A DNA stretch of 64,000 bases from Chitinophaga eiseniae (GTDB lineage Bacteria; Bacteroidota; Bacteroidia; Chitinophagales; Chitinophagaceae): assembly GCF_012641265.1 (NCBI RefSeq), contig NZ_JABAHZ010000003.1, positions 372,001 to 436,000 of the forward strand. The letters are read 5' to 3'. Position numbers and translations under genes: made by a program. Below the pieces are notes generated by a model. The model saw nothing but the letters and a program-made list of their open reading frames with translations, was not told the origin of the DNA and ran no database searches. Below are positions 41,975-50,680 of the stretch, piece by piece. Every line of letters starts with the position of its first letter. Within the stretch, counting starts at the first letter, position 1.

Positions 41975-43016
41975 GGGTTTGTGGTACTTTAATGATTGTC
42001 GTAAAAATGTGTTCAACGGCGGTAGTTTCCAGCAGATCCTGTCGTGCAAACAACAGGTAAAGCCTTCGCCGTATAGAATTCAGGCCAAATCCGGTGCCTT
42101 TATTAGGCTGTTGTAACTCGTTATCAAATGGGTTTTGTATAGATATATACAGCATATTGTCGGCTATCCATGACCGTATGCTGATGGTAATTTCGCCGGT
42201 AGTATCATACAGTCCATACTTAATAGCGTTTTCCACTACTGGTTGCAATAACATGGGTGGCATCCGCATCTTCTCGGTATTTTCATCGGAAACAACCTCA
42301 GTACTTAAGCGGTGCCCGAAACGTACCTTCTCAATATCAAGATACAATTGCAGGTAGTTCAACTCTTCTTCTAAGGTAATCCATTCCTCATCTTCCCGCT
42401 TAATAGAGCCCCGTAAAAAATCAGACAGCTTCAACACCATTTCCCGGGCCTCTTTCGGACGAAGCATAATCAATGCATTGATAGAGTTAAGGCTATTGAA
42501 CAGGAAATGCGGTTGTAATTGCTGGCGCAGCTTAAACAACTCCGCTTCTCTCACTATTTTTTCGTTGGCCTCTTTCCGTTGCAACATTTCCTGCACATCC
42601 TCTGCATCGTACCACATCTGGCTTCTCAACCCAATACCAGTAATGATCATCCAGCCCACCAGCCCATGAATGGGGATGGCGTTGTTAAGCCAATGCAGGT
42701 AAACCGTATCCGAAACAAACACTGATTTAAGTATCCATCTGCTTAAACATACCCATAATACCGACAGCGAAAAACTTACTACGTTTACGTAACCAAACTT
42801 CATGCTTTCTACCGTTGGCCGGTAATAAGCTACGTTCTGGCTGATGATCATACTGGCCGCGCCCAGTAATATTACGTGCACGGCGCTGTCGGTAACTGCC
42901 TGCCATAGAGGAATATCAAACCAGAAGTAGAGAAGTCCTCCATATAACAACAGCCATACTCCGAAAGACATGATAAACATCCACCATGCCTTGCCTTTCA
43001 TGATTTGTTTTGCCAA
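41952..43016 (-). CDS. LytS/YehU-type sensor histidine kinase (PF06580)
   Basis: A 354-residue kinase with four N-terminal membrane helices (about residues 11-135) and no large extracytoplasmic loop. The His_kinase box LQPHFLFNSLNSINALI lies near residue 170, and the HATPase region has VENAIKYGLYD and GTGFGLNSIRRRL. Stimulus sensing probably occurs within the membrane. An ATG at 43001 (MKGKAWWMF) is an alternative start. It overlaps the regulator and is preceded by the DUF4288 gene after 12 bases. Confidence 0.93.
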   Translation of the reverse strand: MAKQIMKGKAWWMFIMSFGVWLLLYGGLLYFWFDIPLWQAVTDSAVHVILLGAASMIISQNVAYYRPTVESMKFGYVNVVSFSLSVLWVCLSRWILKSVFVSDTVYLHWLNNAIPIHGLVGWMIITGIGLRSQMWYDAEDVQEMLQRKEANEKIVREAELFKLRQQLQPHFLFNSLNSINALIMLRPKEAREMVLKLSDFLRGSIKREDEEWITLEEELNYLQLYLDIEKVRFGHRLSTEVVSDENTEKMRMPPMLLQPVVENAIKYGLYDTTGEITISIRSWIADNMLYISIQNPFDNELQQPNKGTGFGLNSIRRRLYLLFARQDLLETTAVEHIFTTIIKVPQTHDKSSNN

Positions 43017-43028
43017 TAGCGCGTTTTT

Positions 43029-43382
43029 TTATACGTTAAGCTCAAAATATTGCTGGCCCTGCAGTTGTGCAGATTTCATCTGCAGCCAGGCGATATAGGA
43101 ATTAGGATCTCCCGGTTCTTCAATGCGGGAATACAATTCCATACCATCTGTCAACTGGTCCAGTGTATACACTTCCGGTACATTGATGAATTTCCATTGT
43201 ACCAGCTCCTGCTGTTGATTTTTAAATGCATATTGCTCCTGCATACCAATTTCACGGGCTTTGTCACATGCATCTTTCTTGGTAACAGCGCTGATTAATC
43301 TTAATTGTTCGTCGAATTGCGGGGTATGATTTCCGTCGCCGCAAATAATCTGATATACTACTTTCGCAACAAACCAATGCAT
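43029..43382 (-). CDS. DUF4288-containing protein
   Basis: A 117-residue soluble protein that fits DUF4288: MHWFVAKVVYQIICGDG, then TPQFDEQLRLISAVTKKDA and WKFINVPEVYTLDQLTDG. The family has no known function. It lies between the LiaF-like gene and the LytS-type kinase on the same strand with gaps of 65 and 12 bases, so it is probably regulated with them. No signal peptide and no catalytic motif that I can name. Confidence 0.8.
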   Translation of the reverse strand: MHWFVAKVVYQIICGDGNHTPQFDEQLRLISAVTKKDACDKAREIGMQEQYAFKNQQQELVQWKFINVPEVYTLDQLTDGMELYSRIEEPGDPNSYIAWLQMKSAQLQGQQYFELNV

Positions 43383-43447
43383 AAGAAAAGATTTTAAAGT
43401 TGGAATGAGATAGAGTCGATTGATAGGGAGCCAGGGCCTGGTAATGA

Positions 43448-44212
43448 TCAGGAGTAGCTCTTGATTTCAAGTCCGCCGAAAATGCAGGAGCCTTTCAGGA
43501 TCAGCATTTTTTCAGGACCGTTATCGGTTAACAATTCAGGATAGCGTTTATCGTCTACACCGCCCATGATGCTGGTTACATCTACTTTCAGTTTCCAGTT
43601 GGAAGGCACAATGATTTCACAGCCACCAAATATGGCGGTAACATCCAGTACAGCGGTGCCTTGTATATCGGCTTTCATAAAGTTAAGTACGGTGCCGCCG
43701 AAGATGGAAGTTACGTCTCCTCCTTTGAAGTTTTTAGACATCACCACTTTATCAACACTGCCGAAAATAGCGGTGGCATTCAAAACATCGTCACTATCGG
43801 CGCCGCTGGCGGATACTTCGCCCAGGTTGCTGGCAAAATCGGAAGCGAAATTTGCTTTTTTATCTTTCCATTGTTTAGTGGAATAACTCCGTTTTGCAAT
43901 GACCGATACACCTACTGCTATCAGCACCACCGGCCAGATAAACTCTGCGCTGCTATAGGGCCAGTCAAAAATATCTCCTGCAAGGAAAATACCGCCTACC
44001 AATACCATGATGAACCATCCTATCCCTCTGAAATTATGACTAACGCCGATAGCAATACCAACAACCATCAGGATAGTTTGCCAGGAAAACAACCAATACG
44101 GCAAGTTCAGGTTTAAGCGTTGCAACAGCAGGCATACACCCACAATGATCAAAATAACGCCACCCATGCCGCGGCTTTTCCTTCTTGATGCTTCGATATC
44201 TTCGTTTTTCAT
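43448..44212 (-). CDS. LiaF-like membrane protein (envelope-stress response)
   Basis: A 254-residue protein with a short cytoplasmic start, about four membrane helices (residues 15-105), then a C-terminal LiaF-type domain. The domain has a repeated turn pattern (IFGSVDKVVMSKNFKGGDVTS, then IFGGTVLNF, IFGGCEIIVP, IFGGLEI), a right-handed beta-helix-like arrangement. LiaF proteins negatively regulate envelope-stress kinases in Firmicutes. Being upstream of a LytS/LytR pair makes a similar role plausible here. A TACATTTG element at 44233-44240 precedes it by 20 bases. Confidence 0.82.
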   Translation of the reverse strand: MKNEDIEASRRKSRGMGGVILIIVGVCLLLQRLNLNLPYWLFSWQTILMVVGIAIGVSHNFRGIGWFIMVLVGGIFLAGDIFDWPYSSAEFIWPVVLIAVGVSVIAKRSYSTKQWKDKKANFASDFASNLGEVSASGADSDDVLNATAIFGSVDKVVMSKNFKGGDVTSIFGGTVLNFMKADIQGTAVLDVTAIFGGCEIIVPSNWKLKVDVTSIMGGVDDKRYPELLTDNGPEKMLILKGSCIFGGLEIKSYS

Positions 44213-44232
44213 TTGTTTAAATGTTTATGATA

Positions 44233-44240
44233 CAAATGTA
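44233..44240 (-). promoter_or_regulatory. Bacteroidota -7 element (TACATTTG) for the LiaF-LytSR operon
   Basis: Matches TAnnTTTG on the minus strand, 20 bases before the LiaF-like ATG at 44212. All four genes below it follow on the same strand with short gaps or overlap. Confidence 0.55.
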
Positions 44241-44363
44241 GAACGGCCCTCCCGCTTTTAAAACAGCGTTTAGGCTAATAAAGCACCGCTACCGGTAAAC
44301 GGCAGGAAATTACCGGTGAAAATGCCCGGCCTGACTTCCCCTGTTGGGGAGATACCGGTGAAA

Positions 44364-45032
44364 CTAGATCTCCACTGTTACCAGGGCCTCACTGCCGGCT
44401 AATTTTACCAGGATGGCCTTTAATTGCTGTACCATGGGATCGGGGCCACAGATGTAGAAATGCTGATTGAAATCACTGACTTTTTCCCTCAGATAAGCTT
44501 CATCGATAGTCCGGTGGTCGTACCCCGGTACATTGTCGGCGGTAAGGGTGTTGATAAACCGGTTGCCCAGCATGTGTTCAAATTCGTCTTTCAGGATAAT
44601 GTCCTCCCGGGTTTTATTGGAGAAGATGAGCTGATTATGCCCCAGCTGCCCTTTGTGCTGTAAATCGCGTAAAATGGCGATGAAAGGCGTTACACCGGCG
44701 CCTCCGGCTATAAACACGCCTTCTCCTTTATAGTGAATGGTTCCCCATACATCGTGCAGGATCAGTTCATCGCCGGCTTTGAGCTGGCCCAGCTCGTGGG
44801 TAACGCTGTTGTGATCATCATATATTTTAATGGTAAACTCCAGGTTTTCCCAGGAAGTGAGGCTGGTAAATGTGAAAGGACGTCTTTCTTCCTCCCATCC
44901 GGGCTTATTCACGGATACTTCCGTAGCCTGGCCAGGTATATAGTTATATCCATGGGGCTTTTCCACAGTAAACCTGCGGACATTATGTGTTACGGGGGTA
45001 ACATCGAGGATTTTTACGATATGGCTTTCCAT
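44364..45032 (-). CDS. Ferredoxin-NADP reductase-like FAD-binding oxidoreductase
   Basis: A 222-residue flavoprotein with only the two FNR domains: an FAD-binding barrel (PGQATEVSVNKPG, RRPFTFTS near residue 57) and an NAD(P)-binding half (AGGAGVTPFIAILRDL near residue 112 and FYICGPDPMVQQL near residue 195). There is no [2Fe-2S] domain. Such compact FNR-like reductases act with separate electron carriers. It is followed on the same strand by the SGNH hydrolase gene lying upstream, 41 bases away; no partner gene identifies its electron acceptor. Confidence 0.85.
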   Translation of the reverse strand: MESHIVKILDVTPVTHNVRRFTVEKPHGYNYIPGQATEVSVNKPGWEEERRPFTFTSLTSWENLEFTIKIYDDHNSVTHELGQLKAGDELILHDVWGTIHYKGEGVFIAGGAGVTPFIAILRDLQHKGQLGHNQLIFSNKTREDIILKDEFEHMLGNRFINTLTADNVPGYDHRTIDEAYLREKVSDFNQHFYICGPDPMVQQLKAILVKLAGSEALVTVEI

Positions 45033-45073
45033 TGGTTTAGGTTTACTATGATGAATGTAGCGTACGTCGGTAT

Positions 45074-45742
45074 TTACCGTAAAGCCTGTTCCAGCCGTGG
45101 TTCCAGGGCGAGGGCCCAGCGGTGGTAATCTTTTCCTGATGGGTGCAGACCATCGGGGGCTACCAGGGAAAGGTCTTTCGATGCCTCCCGGGTAAATGGG
45201 GTAATATCTACGTATTGTACCTGCTGCTCCACGGCAATGGCTTTGTTCACGGCATTGTAAGCGTCTATTTCCCGGGCTATCTGCTCCCGGTCACGATCGG
45301 CCGCAAAGGGTGTAACACCCCAATCAGGAATAGACAGCACTACCACGTGAGCCGGGCGATGGCCTGCAAAGGCGATAGCCTGTTGTAGCAGGGTGGTAAA
45401 TTCCTGTCGGTACTCTTCTACAGAACGGCCACGGTATTGATTATTCACCCCTATGAGCAATGTTACTATATCATAAGTATGCGTAATATGTGCTGCCGCA
45501 ATACCGGCCGACAGTTCATCGGTAGTCCACCCGGTAGTAGCAATAATTACAGGTTTGTCCACCTGGTATCCTTTTTCACGGAGCAGGACGGCGGCTTGTA
45601 CAGGAAAACATTCCGGGTAGGCAACTTGTTCACCAATAGTATAACTATCGCCCAGGGCGAGATATGTGATGGGAGTCATGCTGGTGTCTGCGATTTTGTT
45701 GTTGCAAAAAAATGTGCAGCAAAATAACATTAATACTAACAT
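45074..45742 (-). CDS. SGNH/GDSL-family esterase, exported
   Basis: 222 residues from the ATG at 45742, giving a hydrophobic leader with lipobox-like cysteines (MLVLMLFCCTFFC). The longer frame to 45856 would cross the icd promoter. SGNH blocks are all present: YLALGDSYTIGEQV (block I, Ser), a TTGWTTDEL segment, LIGVNNQYRGRS (Asn) and DGLHPSGKDYHRWA (catalytic Asp and His). It should hydrolyse an ester, perhaps of acylated sugars or lipids in the envelope. Start choice is uncertain; an ATG at 45730 is also possible. Confidence 0.82.
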   Translation of the reverse strand: MLVLMLFCCTFFCNNKIADTSMTPITYLALGDSYTIGEQVAYPECFPVQAAVLLREKGYQVDKPVIIATTGWTTDELSAGIAAAHITHTYDIVTLLIGVNNQYRGRSVEEYRQEFTTLLQQAIAFAGHRPAHVVVLSIPDWGVTPFAADRDREQIAREIDAYNAVNKAIAVEQQVQYVDITPFTREASKDLSLVAPDGLHPSGKDYHRWALALEPRLEQALR

Positions 45743-45819
45743 AAGCAAAAAGTTATATACCGGTGGAAAATTTGCCTGATGACGATAGAAACTTGACCGG
45801 GCTTTAAGTGGAAAAGCGT

Positions 45820-45827
45820 TACCTTTG
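45820..45827 (+). promoter_or_regulatory. Bacteroidota -7 element for icd (TACCTTTG)
   Basis: A perfect TAnnTTTG, 43 bases before the icd ATG at 45871, with a TTG at 45793-45795 (24 bases upstream). The leader would be about 35 bases. Confidence 0.65.
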
Positions 45828-45870
45828 CACGCGATTACAACAATTACGTAACGCATAAAGAAACCGTTTT

Positions 45871-47142
45871 ATGCCGGCAGAAAAAATATCGATGAACAAT
45901 GGCCTGTTACAGGTCCCTGCAAACCCCATCATCCCATTTATAGAAGGAGACGGAATAGGTCCCGACATCTGGAAAGCCAGTGTTCGTGTATTCGACGCAG
46001 CTGTGGAAAAAGCCTATGGTGGTGATCGGAAAATTGAATGGAAAGAAGTACTGGCAGGTGAAAAAGCCTTCCAGCAAACAGGAGAATGGCTGCCAAAGGC
46101 AACATTAGACGCGCTGAAAGAATACCTCGTGTCTATCAAAGGTCCGCTTTCTACTCCGGTAGGCGGTGGGATCCGTTCCCTGAACGTGGCCATGCGCCAG
46201 GAACTGGATCTGTACGCCTGTGTAAGGCCTGTACGTTGGTTCAACAAAGTACCTTCTCCGGTTAAACACCCGGAGAAAGTGGACATGGTGATCTTCCGTG
46301 AAAACACAGAAGACATCTATGCCGGCATAGAATACATGACAGGCACGCCTGAAGCTAAAAAACTGCTCGATTTCCTGCAAAATGAAATGGGCGTTAAAAA
46401 GATCAGGTTCCCGGAAACGTCTTCCCTCGGTATCAAACCGGTATCTATTGAAGGTACAGACAGACTGGTAAGGGCTGCTATTATCTATGCACTGGAACAC
46501 AAACGTCCTTCTGTTACCCTCGTTCACAAGGGTAACATCATGAAATTCACCGAAGGCGGTTTCAAAAACTGGGGCTATGCACTGGCAGAAAGAGAATTCG
46601 GCGATAAGGTGTATACCTGGGAACATTGGGAAAAAACCAAGAAAGACCTCGGTGAAGAAGAAGCCAACAAAGAGCTGAAAGTAGCCATGGCAAAAGGTAA
46701 ACTGTTGATTAAAGACGTTATTGCAGATAACTTCCTCCAACAGATCCTGCTGGCACCGCAAGACTACTCTGTGGTAGCTACCCTGAACCTGAACGGCGAC
46801 TATATCTCCGATGCGCTGGCTGCAGCGGTAGGTGGTATCGGTATCGCTCCGGGCGCCAATATCAACTACAACACCGGCTACGCCGTATTTGAAGCCACAC
46901 ATGGTACTGCACCCCGCTTTGCCAACACCAACACCATGAACCCATCCTCCGTAATCCTGAGCGGTGTAATGATGCTGGAATACATGGGCTGGAAAGAAGC
47001 GGCAGAAACCATTGTACACGGCCTCAGCACCGCTATCATGCGCAAACGCGTAACCATCGACTTCTACAACCTGATGGACGATGCTACCCTGGTTAAAACC
47101 AGCGAGTTTGCCGATGAAGTCATCAAACAAATGCACCTGTAA
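45871..47142 (+). CDS. icd: Isocitrate dehydrogenase, E. coli-type (subfamily I)
   Basis: Converts isocitrate to 2-oxoglutarate in the TCA cycle. The 423-residue product is E. coli-like: [27 protein letters not shown] (Ser103 corresponds to the regulatory Ser113 of E. coli) and [15 protein letters not shown]. The five E. coli NADP-specificity residues K344, Y345, V351, Y391 and R395 align with Arg349, Phe350, Met356, Ile396 and Asn400. Two contacts for the 2'-phosphate are therefore lost, and cofactor preference is uncertain. A second isocitrate dehydrogenase of another subfamily follows after 239 bases. It has its own promoter element and an inverted repeat after its stop. Confidence 0.95.
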   Translation: MPAEKISMNNGLLQVPANPIIPFIEGDGIGPDIWKASVRVFDAAVEKAYGGDRKIEWKEVLAGEKAFQQTGEWLPKATLDALKEYLVSIKGPLSTPVGGGIRSLNVAMRQELDLYACVRPVRWFNKVPSPVKHPEKVDMVIFRENTEDIYAGIEYMTGTPEAKKLLDFLQNEMGVKKIRFPETSSLGIKPVSIEGTDRLVRAAIIYALEHKRPSVTLVHKGNIMKFTEGGFKNWGYALAEREFGDKVYTWEHWEKTKKDLGEEEANKELKVAMAKGKLLIKDVIADNFLQQILLAPQDYSVVATLNLNGDYISDALAAAVGGIGIAPGANINYNTGYAVFEATHGTAPRFANTNTMNPSSVILSGVMMLEYMGWKEAAETIVHGLSTAIMRKRVTIDFYNLMDDATLVKTSEFADEVIKQMHL

Positions 47143-47165
47143 TAAGCATAACGCTTACAGCATAT

Positions 47166-47248
47166 AGCAAAAAGCTACTGTAGCGAATAAACAAGGCGAA
47201 ATATGATATAAAATTCGCTTTGTTTATTCGCTACAGTAGCTTTTTGCT
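47166..47248. repeat. Long inverted repeat, copy C of the AAGCTATTG family
   Basis: 47166-47194 is the exact reverse complement of 47220-47248 (29 bp). After one mismatch five more pairs follow (47196-47200 with 47214-47218). The arm contains GCAAAAAGCTACTGTAGCG, the family core with changed but matching inner bases. It lies between two co-directional isocitrate dehydrogenase genes, where it may terminate the first. Confidence 0.9.
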
Positions 47249-47381
47249 GTAGGCTTCTTTCTTTATGCTTTCTTAATTTTGTTTTTTTCTCAGCTATTTG
47301 TATTTTTCGTGATTATCCCGCAAGGGATCGCTTAAATATTTGTTGAGAATTGCTTTTAATCTAATTTTTAAAAAACCCGAA

Positions 47382-48611
47382 ATGGCAGAAAAAATTAAAG
47401 TTGCTAATCCGGTGGTAGAACTGGACGGTGATGAGATGACACGCATCATCTGGAAATTCATCAAGGACAAACTGATACTTCCATACCTGGACGTTGAAAT
47501 TAAATATTATGACCTGGGCATGGAGCATCGCGATGCTACCAACGACCAGGTAACCATTGATGCTGCCAACGCTATCAGAGAAGTAGGCGTAGGTATCAAA
47601 TGCGCTACTATTACTCCGGATGAAGCCCGCGTAAAGGAATTCAGCCTGAAACAAATGTGGAAATCACCTAACGGAACTATCCGCAACATCCTGGATGGTA
47701 CCGTATTCCGTGAGCCTATCGTTATGAAAAATGTACCACGCCTGGTGCCTAACTGGACAGCGCCGATCTGTATTGGTCGTCATGCTTTCGGTGACCAGTA
47801 CCGTGCTACCGATTTCGTGACCAAAGGAAAAGGTAAACTCACGATCAAATTTGAAGGTGAAAATGGTGAAGTAATCGAACATGAAGTATATAACTTCAAA
47901 GGTGATGGCGTAGCACTGGCTATGTACAATACCGACGAATCTATCAAAGGCTTTGCACGTGCATGTTTCAACCAGGCACTGATGAAAAAATGGCCTTTGT
48001 ACCTGAGTACTAAAAATACCATTCTGAAAAAATATGATGGCCGCTTCAAAGATATCTTCGAAGACATCTATCAACAGGAATTCAAAGCTCAATTCGATGC
48101 TGCCGGCTTAACTTATGAGCACCGCCTCATCGATGACATGGTGGCCAGCGCGCTGAAATGGCATGGCAACTTTGTATGGGCTTGTAAAAACTATGATGGC
48201 GACGTACAGTCTGACACCGTAGCGCAAGGTTTTGGTTCCCTCGGCCTGATGACGTCTACCCTCATCACTCCTGATGGTAAAACCATGGAAGCAGAAGCAG
48301 CACATGGTACTGTAACCCGCCACTACCGCGATCACCAGGCTGGTAAACCAACTTCTACCAACCCAATCGCTTCCATCTTCGCATGGACACGCGGCCTGGA
48401 ATTCCGCGGTAAACTGGACAACAACCAATCACTGATCAACTTCTGTCATGCACTGGAACAGGTTTGTATCGAAACTGTAGAAAGTGGTAAAATGACAAAA
48501 GACCTGGCTGTTTGTATCCATGGCAACAAAGTAGAACATGGTAAACACTACCTGTATACAGAAGAATTCCTGGATGCGCTGGACACTGCACTGAAAGCAA
48601 AACTGGCATAA
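47382..48611 (+). CDS. NADP-dependent isocitrate dehydrogenase, eukaryote-like (subfamily II)
   Basis: 409 residues from the ATG at 47382; an in-frame extension to 47340 ([12 protein letters not shown]) lacks a ribosome site. It aligns with mitochondrial/cytosolic IDH1/IDH2: [56 protein letters not shown], and [15 protein letters not shown]. These enzymes are NADP-dependent homodimers making 2-oxoglutarate and NADPH. It is not closely related to the E. coli-type enzyme immediately upstream. A strong terminator follows (48634-48664). Confidence 0.95.
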   Translation: MAEKIKVANPVVELDGDEMTRIIWKFIKDKLILPYLDVEIKYYDLGMEHRDATNDQVTIDAANAIREVGVGIKCATITPDEARVKEFSLKQMWKSPNGTIRNILDGTVFREPIVMKNVPRLVPNWTAPICIGRHAFGDQYRATDFVTKGKGKLTIKFEGENGEVIEHEVYNFKGDGVALAMYNTDESIKGFARACFNQALMKKWPLYLSTKNTILKKYDGRFKDIFEDIYQQEFKAQFDAAGLTYEHRLIDDMVASALKWHGNFVWACKNYDGDVQSDTVAQGFGSLGLMTSTLITPDGKTMEAEAAHGTVTRHYRDHQAGKPTSTNPIASIFAWTRGLEFRGKLDNNQSLINFCHALEQVCIETVESGKMTKDLAVCIHGNKVEHGKHYLYTEEFLDALDTALKAKLA

Positions 48612-48633
48612 GCGATACTTCACATTTCCAATA

Positions 48634-48664
48634 AAAAAAGCAGCGAAAATTTCGCTGCTTTTTT
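48634..48664. terminator. Bidirectional hairpin terminator after the second IDH
   Basis: The stem core GCAGCGAAA pairs with TTTCGCTGC and is flanked by A6 and T6. It separates the IDH gene from the convergent L,D-transpeptidase. Confidence 0.9.
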
Positions 48665-48690
48665 ATTTAGACTTCATCGCTGAAGCCTTA

Positions 48691-50364
48691 TTATAACTTC
48701 ATTTTCTTTCTCATTACTTTATCCTCTCCATAGATATCATCATAGAAGACCAGCTCCCCGTTCTGCCCTTCTGCGGTGAAATAGCGCAGGTAAATAGGAA
48801 TATGCTTAGGCAGATCTACCTGCTTCTTTTCTTCCCTGGCCAACCATACCCGTACACTATCGCCACTATGCCTTATACTATCAGCCCGTACCAGGAACTG
48901 CGCCAGGCTATCCCATTGCTGTACCCTTACGCAACCATGGCTCATGGCACGCATAGCATTCTTGAATAACCCGCGGTTGTTGGTATCATGCAGGTATACG
49001 CTGTACTTATTGCGGAAGTTAAACTTCATAATGCCCAGGGAGTTGTCAATACCATCCATTTGCCGCAATACATAAGGGAAATGCCCTTTGCTCAGCTTCG
49101 ACCAATCGATAGAAGCCGGATCTACGGCATTGCCATCTTTATCTATTACTTCCAGGTTTTTAGACGCCAGGTAGTTGATATTTTTCTTGATCGCCGGTAA
49201 CATCTCCTTAAACACAATGCTGTAAGGCACGCGCCAGTAGGGATACATCATGAAATTGGTCATGTAGGAGTTCAGCAACGGCGTACGGGTACGCGGCGCG
49301 CCCACAATTACACGCGATTCCAGCTTCACTTCCCCGCTATCTACCACCCGCAGCAAATAGCCAGGTACATTTACCATAATGTATTGTGTGGGCAGCGTAT
49401 CCGGCAACTTCCGCCACCGGTCCATGTTTACAGCTGCCTGCATCACCCAGTCGTGCATAGAACGGTTCATCGCAACAACCGTGCGCCTGCCGGCTACGCC
49501 ATCGGGATAGATGTTAAACGCTTTCTGGAATGCTTTCACACCGGCTTTCAGCAACGAGGTATCTGCGCCCCGGCCGGTAGTATCCAGGTGGCCGCTTTGT
49601 ACCAGGCGGTTAATCACCAGCTGCTTGAATGCCAGCGTATCGGTATAATTTAGCGGCAAGGTGTCCCAGTGGTAATGCTCATACTTCGACTTGAATGCCT
49701 GTATTCCTTCTTTCAATGCCAGGTAACCGGCATGCGTAGGCTCCAGCGTATGAAGGGAGCCGGTAATACTGTTGTCGCTCAATGCCTGTTTTAACCTGGA
49801 GACCAGCTGTGCATCCGTAAAGGTGGAGTCTTTTCGAAGGGTAATACTATCCCTCGGCGCTACGCCAAACTTCAGGTCTGACGCCATCCGCATAAAAGCG
49901 TCTGTCATCAATACGTCTACCTTTGCCCACAGCGCAGCATCCTTTTGGGCAGCTGCATCATTGTGCAATTGCGTCCAGGCAGCCGTGAGCGCAGGCTCAT
50001 GGTACTGGGCCGGTAAAAGTCCCGCATCCTCTGCCTGTTGAATCATCATCAACATAGAATCGGCAGCAGGGCTGGCCACACCATTCTTCGACCATTGGCC
50101 GGAAGGCTTGTCTTGTCCGTAAAATTCCTGAATAGCAGCGGGGTGGAAAGCTTGTAAACTGTCTTCCAGCTCTCCATCATTGTCTTTCAGGGCCGACAAC
50201 CGTTCTGTGATATTATCGCTGATCACTTCGTCGAGTTGTCTGATGTTTGCTACAATTTGTTTTTGTTTTGGGGCAGTATGCTTTTTTTTATTCACACAAG
50301 AGGCTAACAACAAGCACACTCCAGATCCGCACAACAAACTAATAATTAAAATTTTGTTCTTCAT
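48691..50364 (-). CDS. L,D-transpeptidase (YcbB-like), lipoprotein
   Basis: A 557-residue envelope enzyme making 3-3 crosslinks in peptidoglycan, or attaching proteins to it. Signal MKNKILIISLLCGSGVCLLLASC has lipobox LLASC. Residues about 60-200 form a scaffold domain, a PG-binding-1-like segment (LVQSGHLDT to GVAGRRTVVAMNRSM) follows, and the YkuD catalytic domain holds MSHGCVRVQQW near residue 490 with the nucleophilic Cys. This order matches the E. coli YcbB/LdtD architecture. It stands alone with a 169-base gap to the short Cys peptide upstream. Confidence 0.9.
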   Translation of the reverse strand: MKNKILIISLLCGSGVCLLLASCVNKKKHTAPKQKQIVANIRQLDEVISDNITERLSALKDNDGELEDSLQAFHPAAIQEFYGQDKPSGQWSKNGVASPAADSMLMMIQQAEDAGLLPAQYHEPALTAAWTQLHNDAAAQKDAALWAKVDVLMTDAFMRMASDLKFGVAPRDSITLRKDSTFTDAQLVSRLKQALSDNSITGSLHTLEPTHAGYLALKEGIQAFKSKYEHYHWDTLPLNYTDTLAFKQLVINRLVQSGHLDTTGRGADTSLLKAGVKAFQKAFNIYPDGVAGRRTVVAMNRSMHDWVMQAAVNMDRWRKLPDTLPTQYIMVNVPGYLLRVVDSGEVKLESRVIVGAPRTRTPLLNSYMTNFMMYPYWRVPYSIVFKEMLPAIKKNINYLASKNLEVIDKDGNAVDPASIDWSKLSKGHFPYVLRQMDGIDNSLGIMKFNFRNKYSVYLHDTNNRGLFKNAMRAMSHGCVRVQQWDSLAQFLVRADSIRHSGDSVRVWLAREEKKQVDLPKHIPIYLRYFTAEGQNGELVFYDDIYGEDKVMRKKMKL

Positions 50365-50465
50365 CTGCAGTAAATCGCTATGGTAAAGGTAAGGGGTTTT
50401 ACAAATACTGTGCTGAAAATTTTTGTAACTGCCGTGCTTTTCCCGGGATGGGCCTGATTAAAAAA

Positions 50466-50508
50466 GAACGGGAAACAAATGTAAAATATTCACATTCGTT
50501 TCCCGTTC
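50466..50508. terminator. Hairpin with one mismatch downstream of the metal locus
   Basis: GAACGGGAAAC (50466-50476) pairs with GTTTCCCGTTC (50498-50508); after one mismatch six more pairs follow. It is downstream of the 23-codon ORF on the minus strand and may end the metal-response transcript. Confidence 0.75.
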
Positions 50509-50533
50509 GCTACTGGTTACACTGCTACTCCGG

Positions 50534-50605
50534 TTATTTACAGCAATCCTTCTTCATAAACAAGGATTGTAAAATCCGAAGTAAACCGGTTAATATTTTT
50601 TTCAT
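50534..50605 (-). CDS. Possible 23-residue Cys-Cys peptide
   Basis: An ATG at 50605 opens a short frame: a basic, amphipathic start (MKKILTGLLRILQSLF) and the end MKKDCCK followed by TAA. It sits between two hairpins at the end of the metal-response gene set, directly after the AraC regulator's terminator. The paired cysteines and lysines would suit a metal-binding peptide. No ribosome-binding site is obvious, and a frame this short can arise by chance. I report it because its content, position and boundaries agree. Confidence 0.35.
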   Translation of the reverse strand: MKKILTGLLRILQSLFMKKDCCK

Positions 50606-50619
50606 GTCAGATTTTTTTA

Positions 50620-50651
50620 AAAAGAGGCTGCGATGTGCAGCAGCCTCTTTT
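50620..50651 (-). terminator. 12-bp hairpin after the HMA-AraC gene
   Basis: AAAAGAGGCTGC (50620-50631) pairs exactly with 50640-50651. On the minus strand the stem ends in UUUU. It separates the regulator gene from the short Cys peptide and could be a terminator or an attenuator. Confidence 0.7.
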
Positions 50652-50680
50652 ACACTAAAACTAAAACAACTAACTTCTCG

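Noticed and set aside
44281..44365. Three ACCGGT segments near the 3' end of the reductase gene
   Set aside because: They are short (two share TACCGGTGAAA), have no pairing pattern or spacing that fits a known site, and can arise by chance in this composition.
45743..45856. N-terminal extension of the SGNH hydrolase up to 45856
   Set aside because: It would run across the icd promoter element and start with a sequence lacking a signal-peptide pattern. The ATG at 45742 gives an export leader directly.
46105..47136. A 343-codon antisense open frame across icd
   Set aside because: Its composition (many Phe, Val, His and Tyr) is what one expects when a G+C-balanced gene is read in reverse. The plus-strand gene is a clear isocitrate dehydrogenase.
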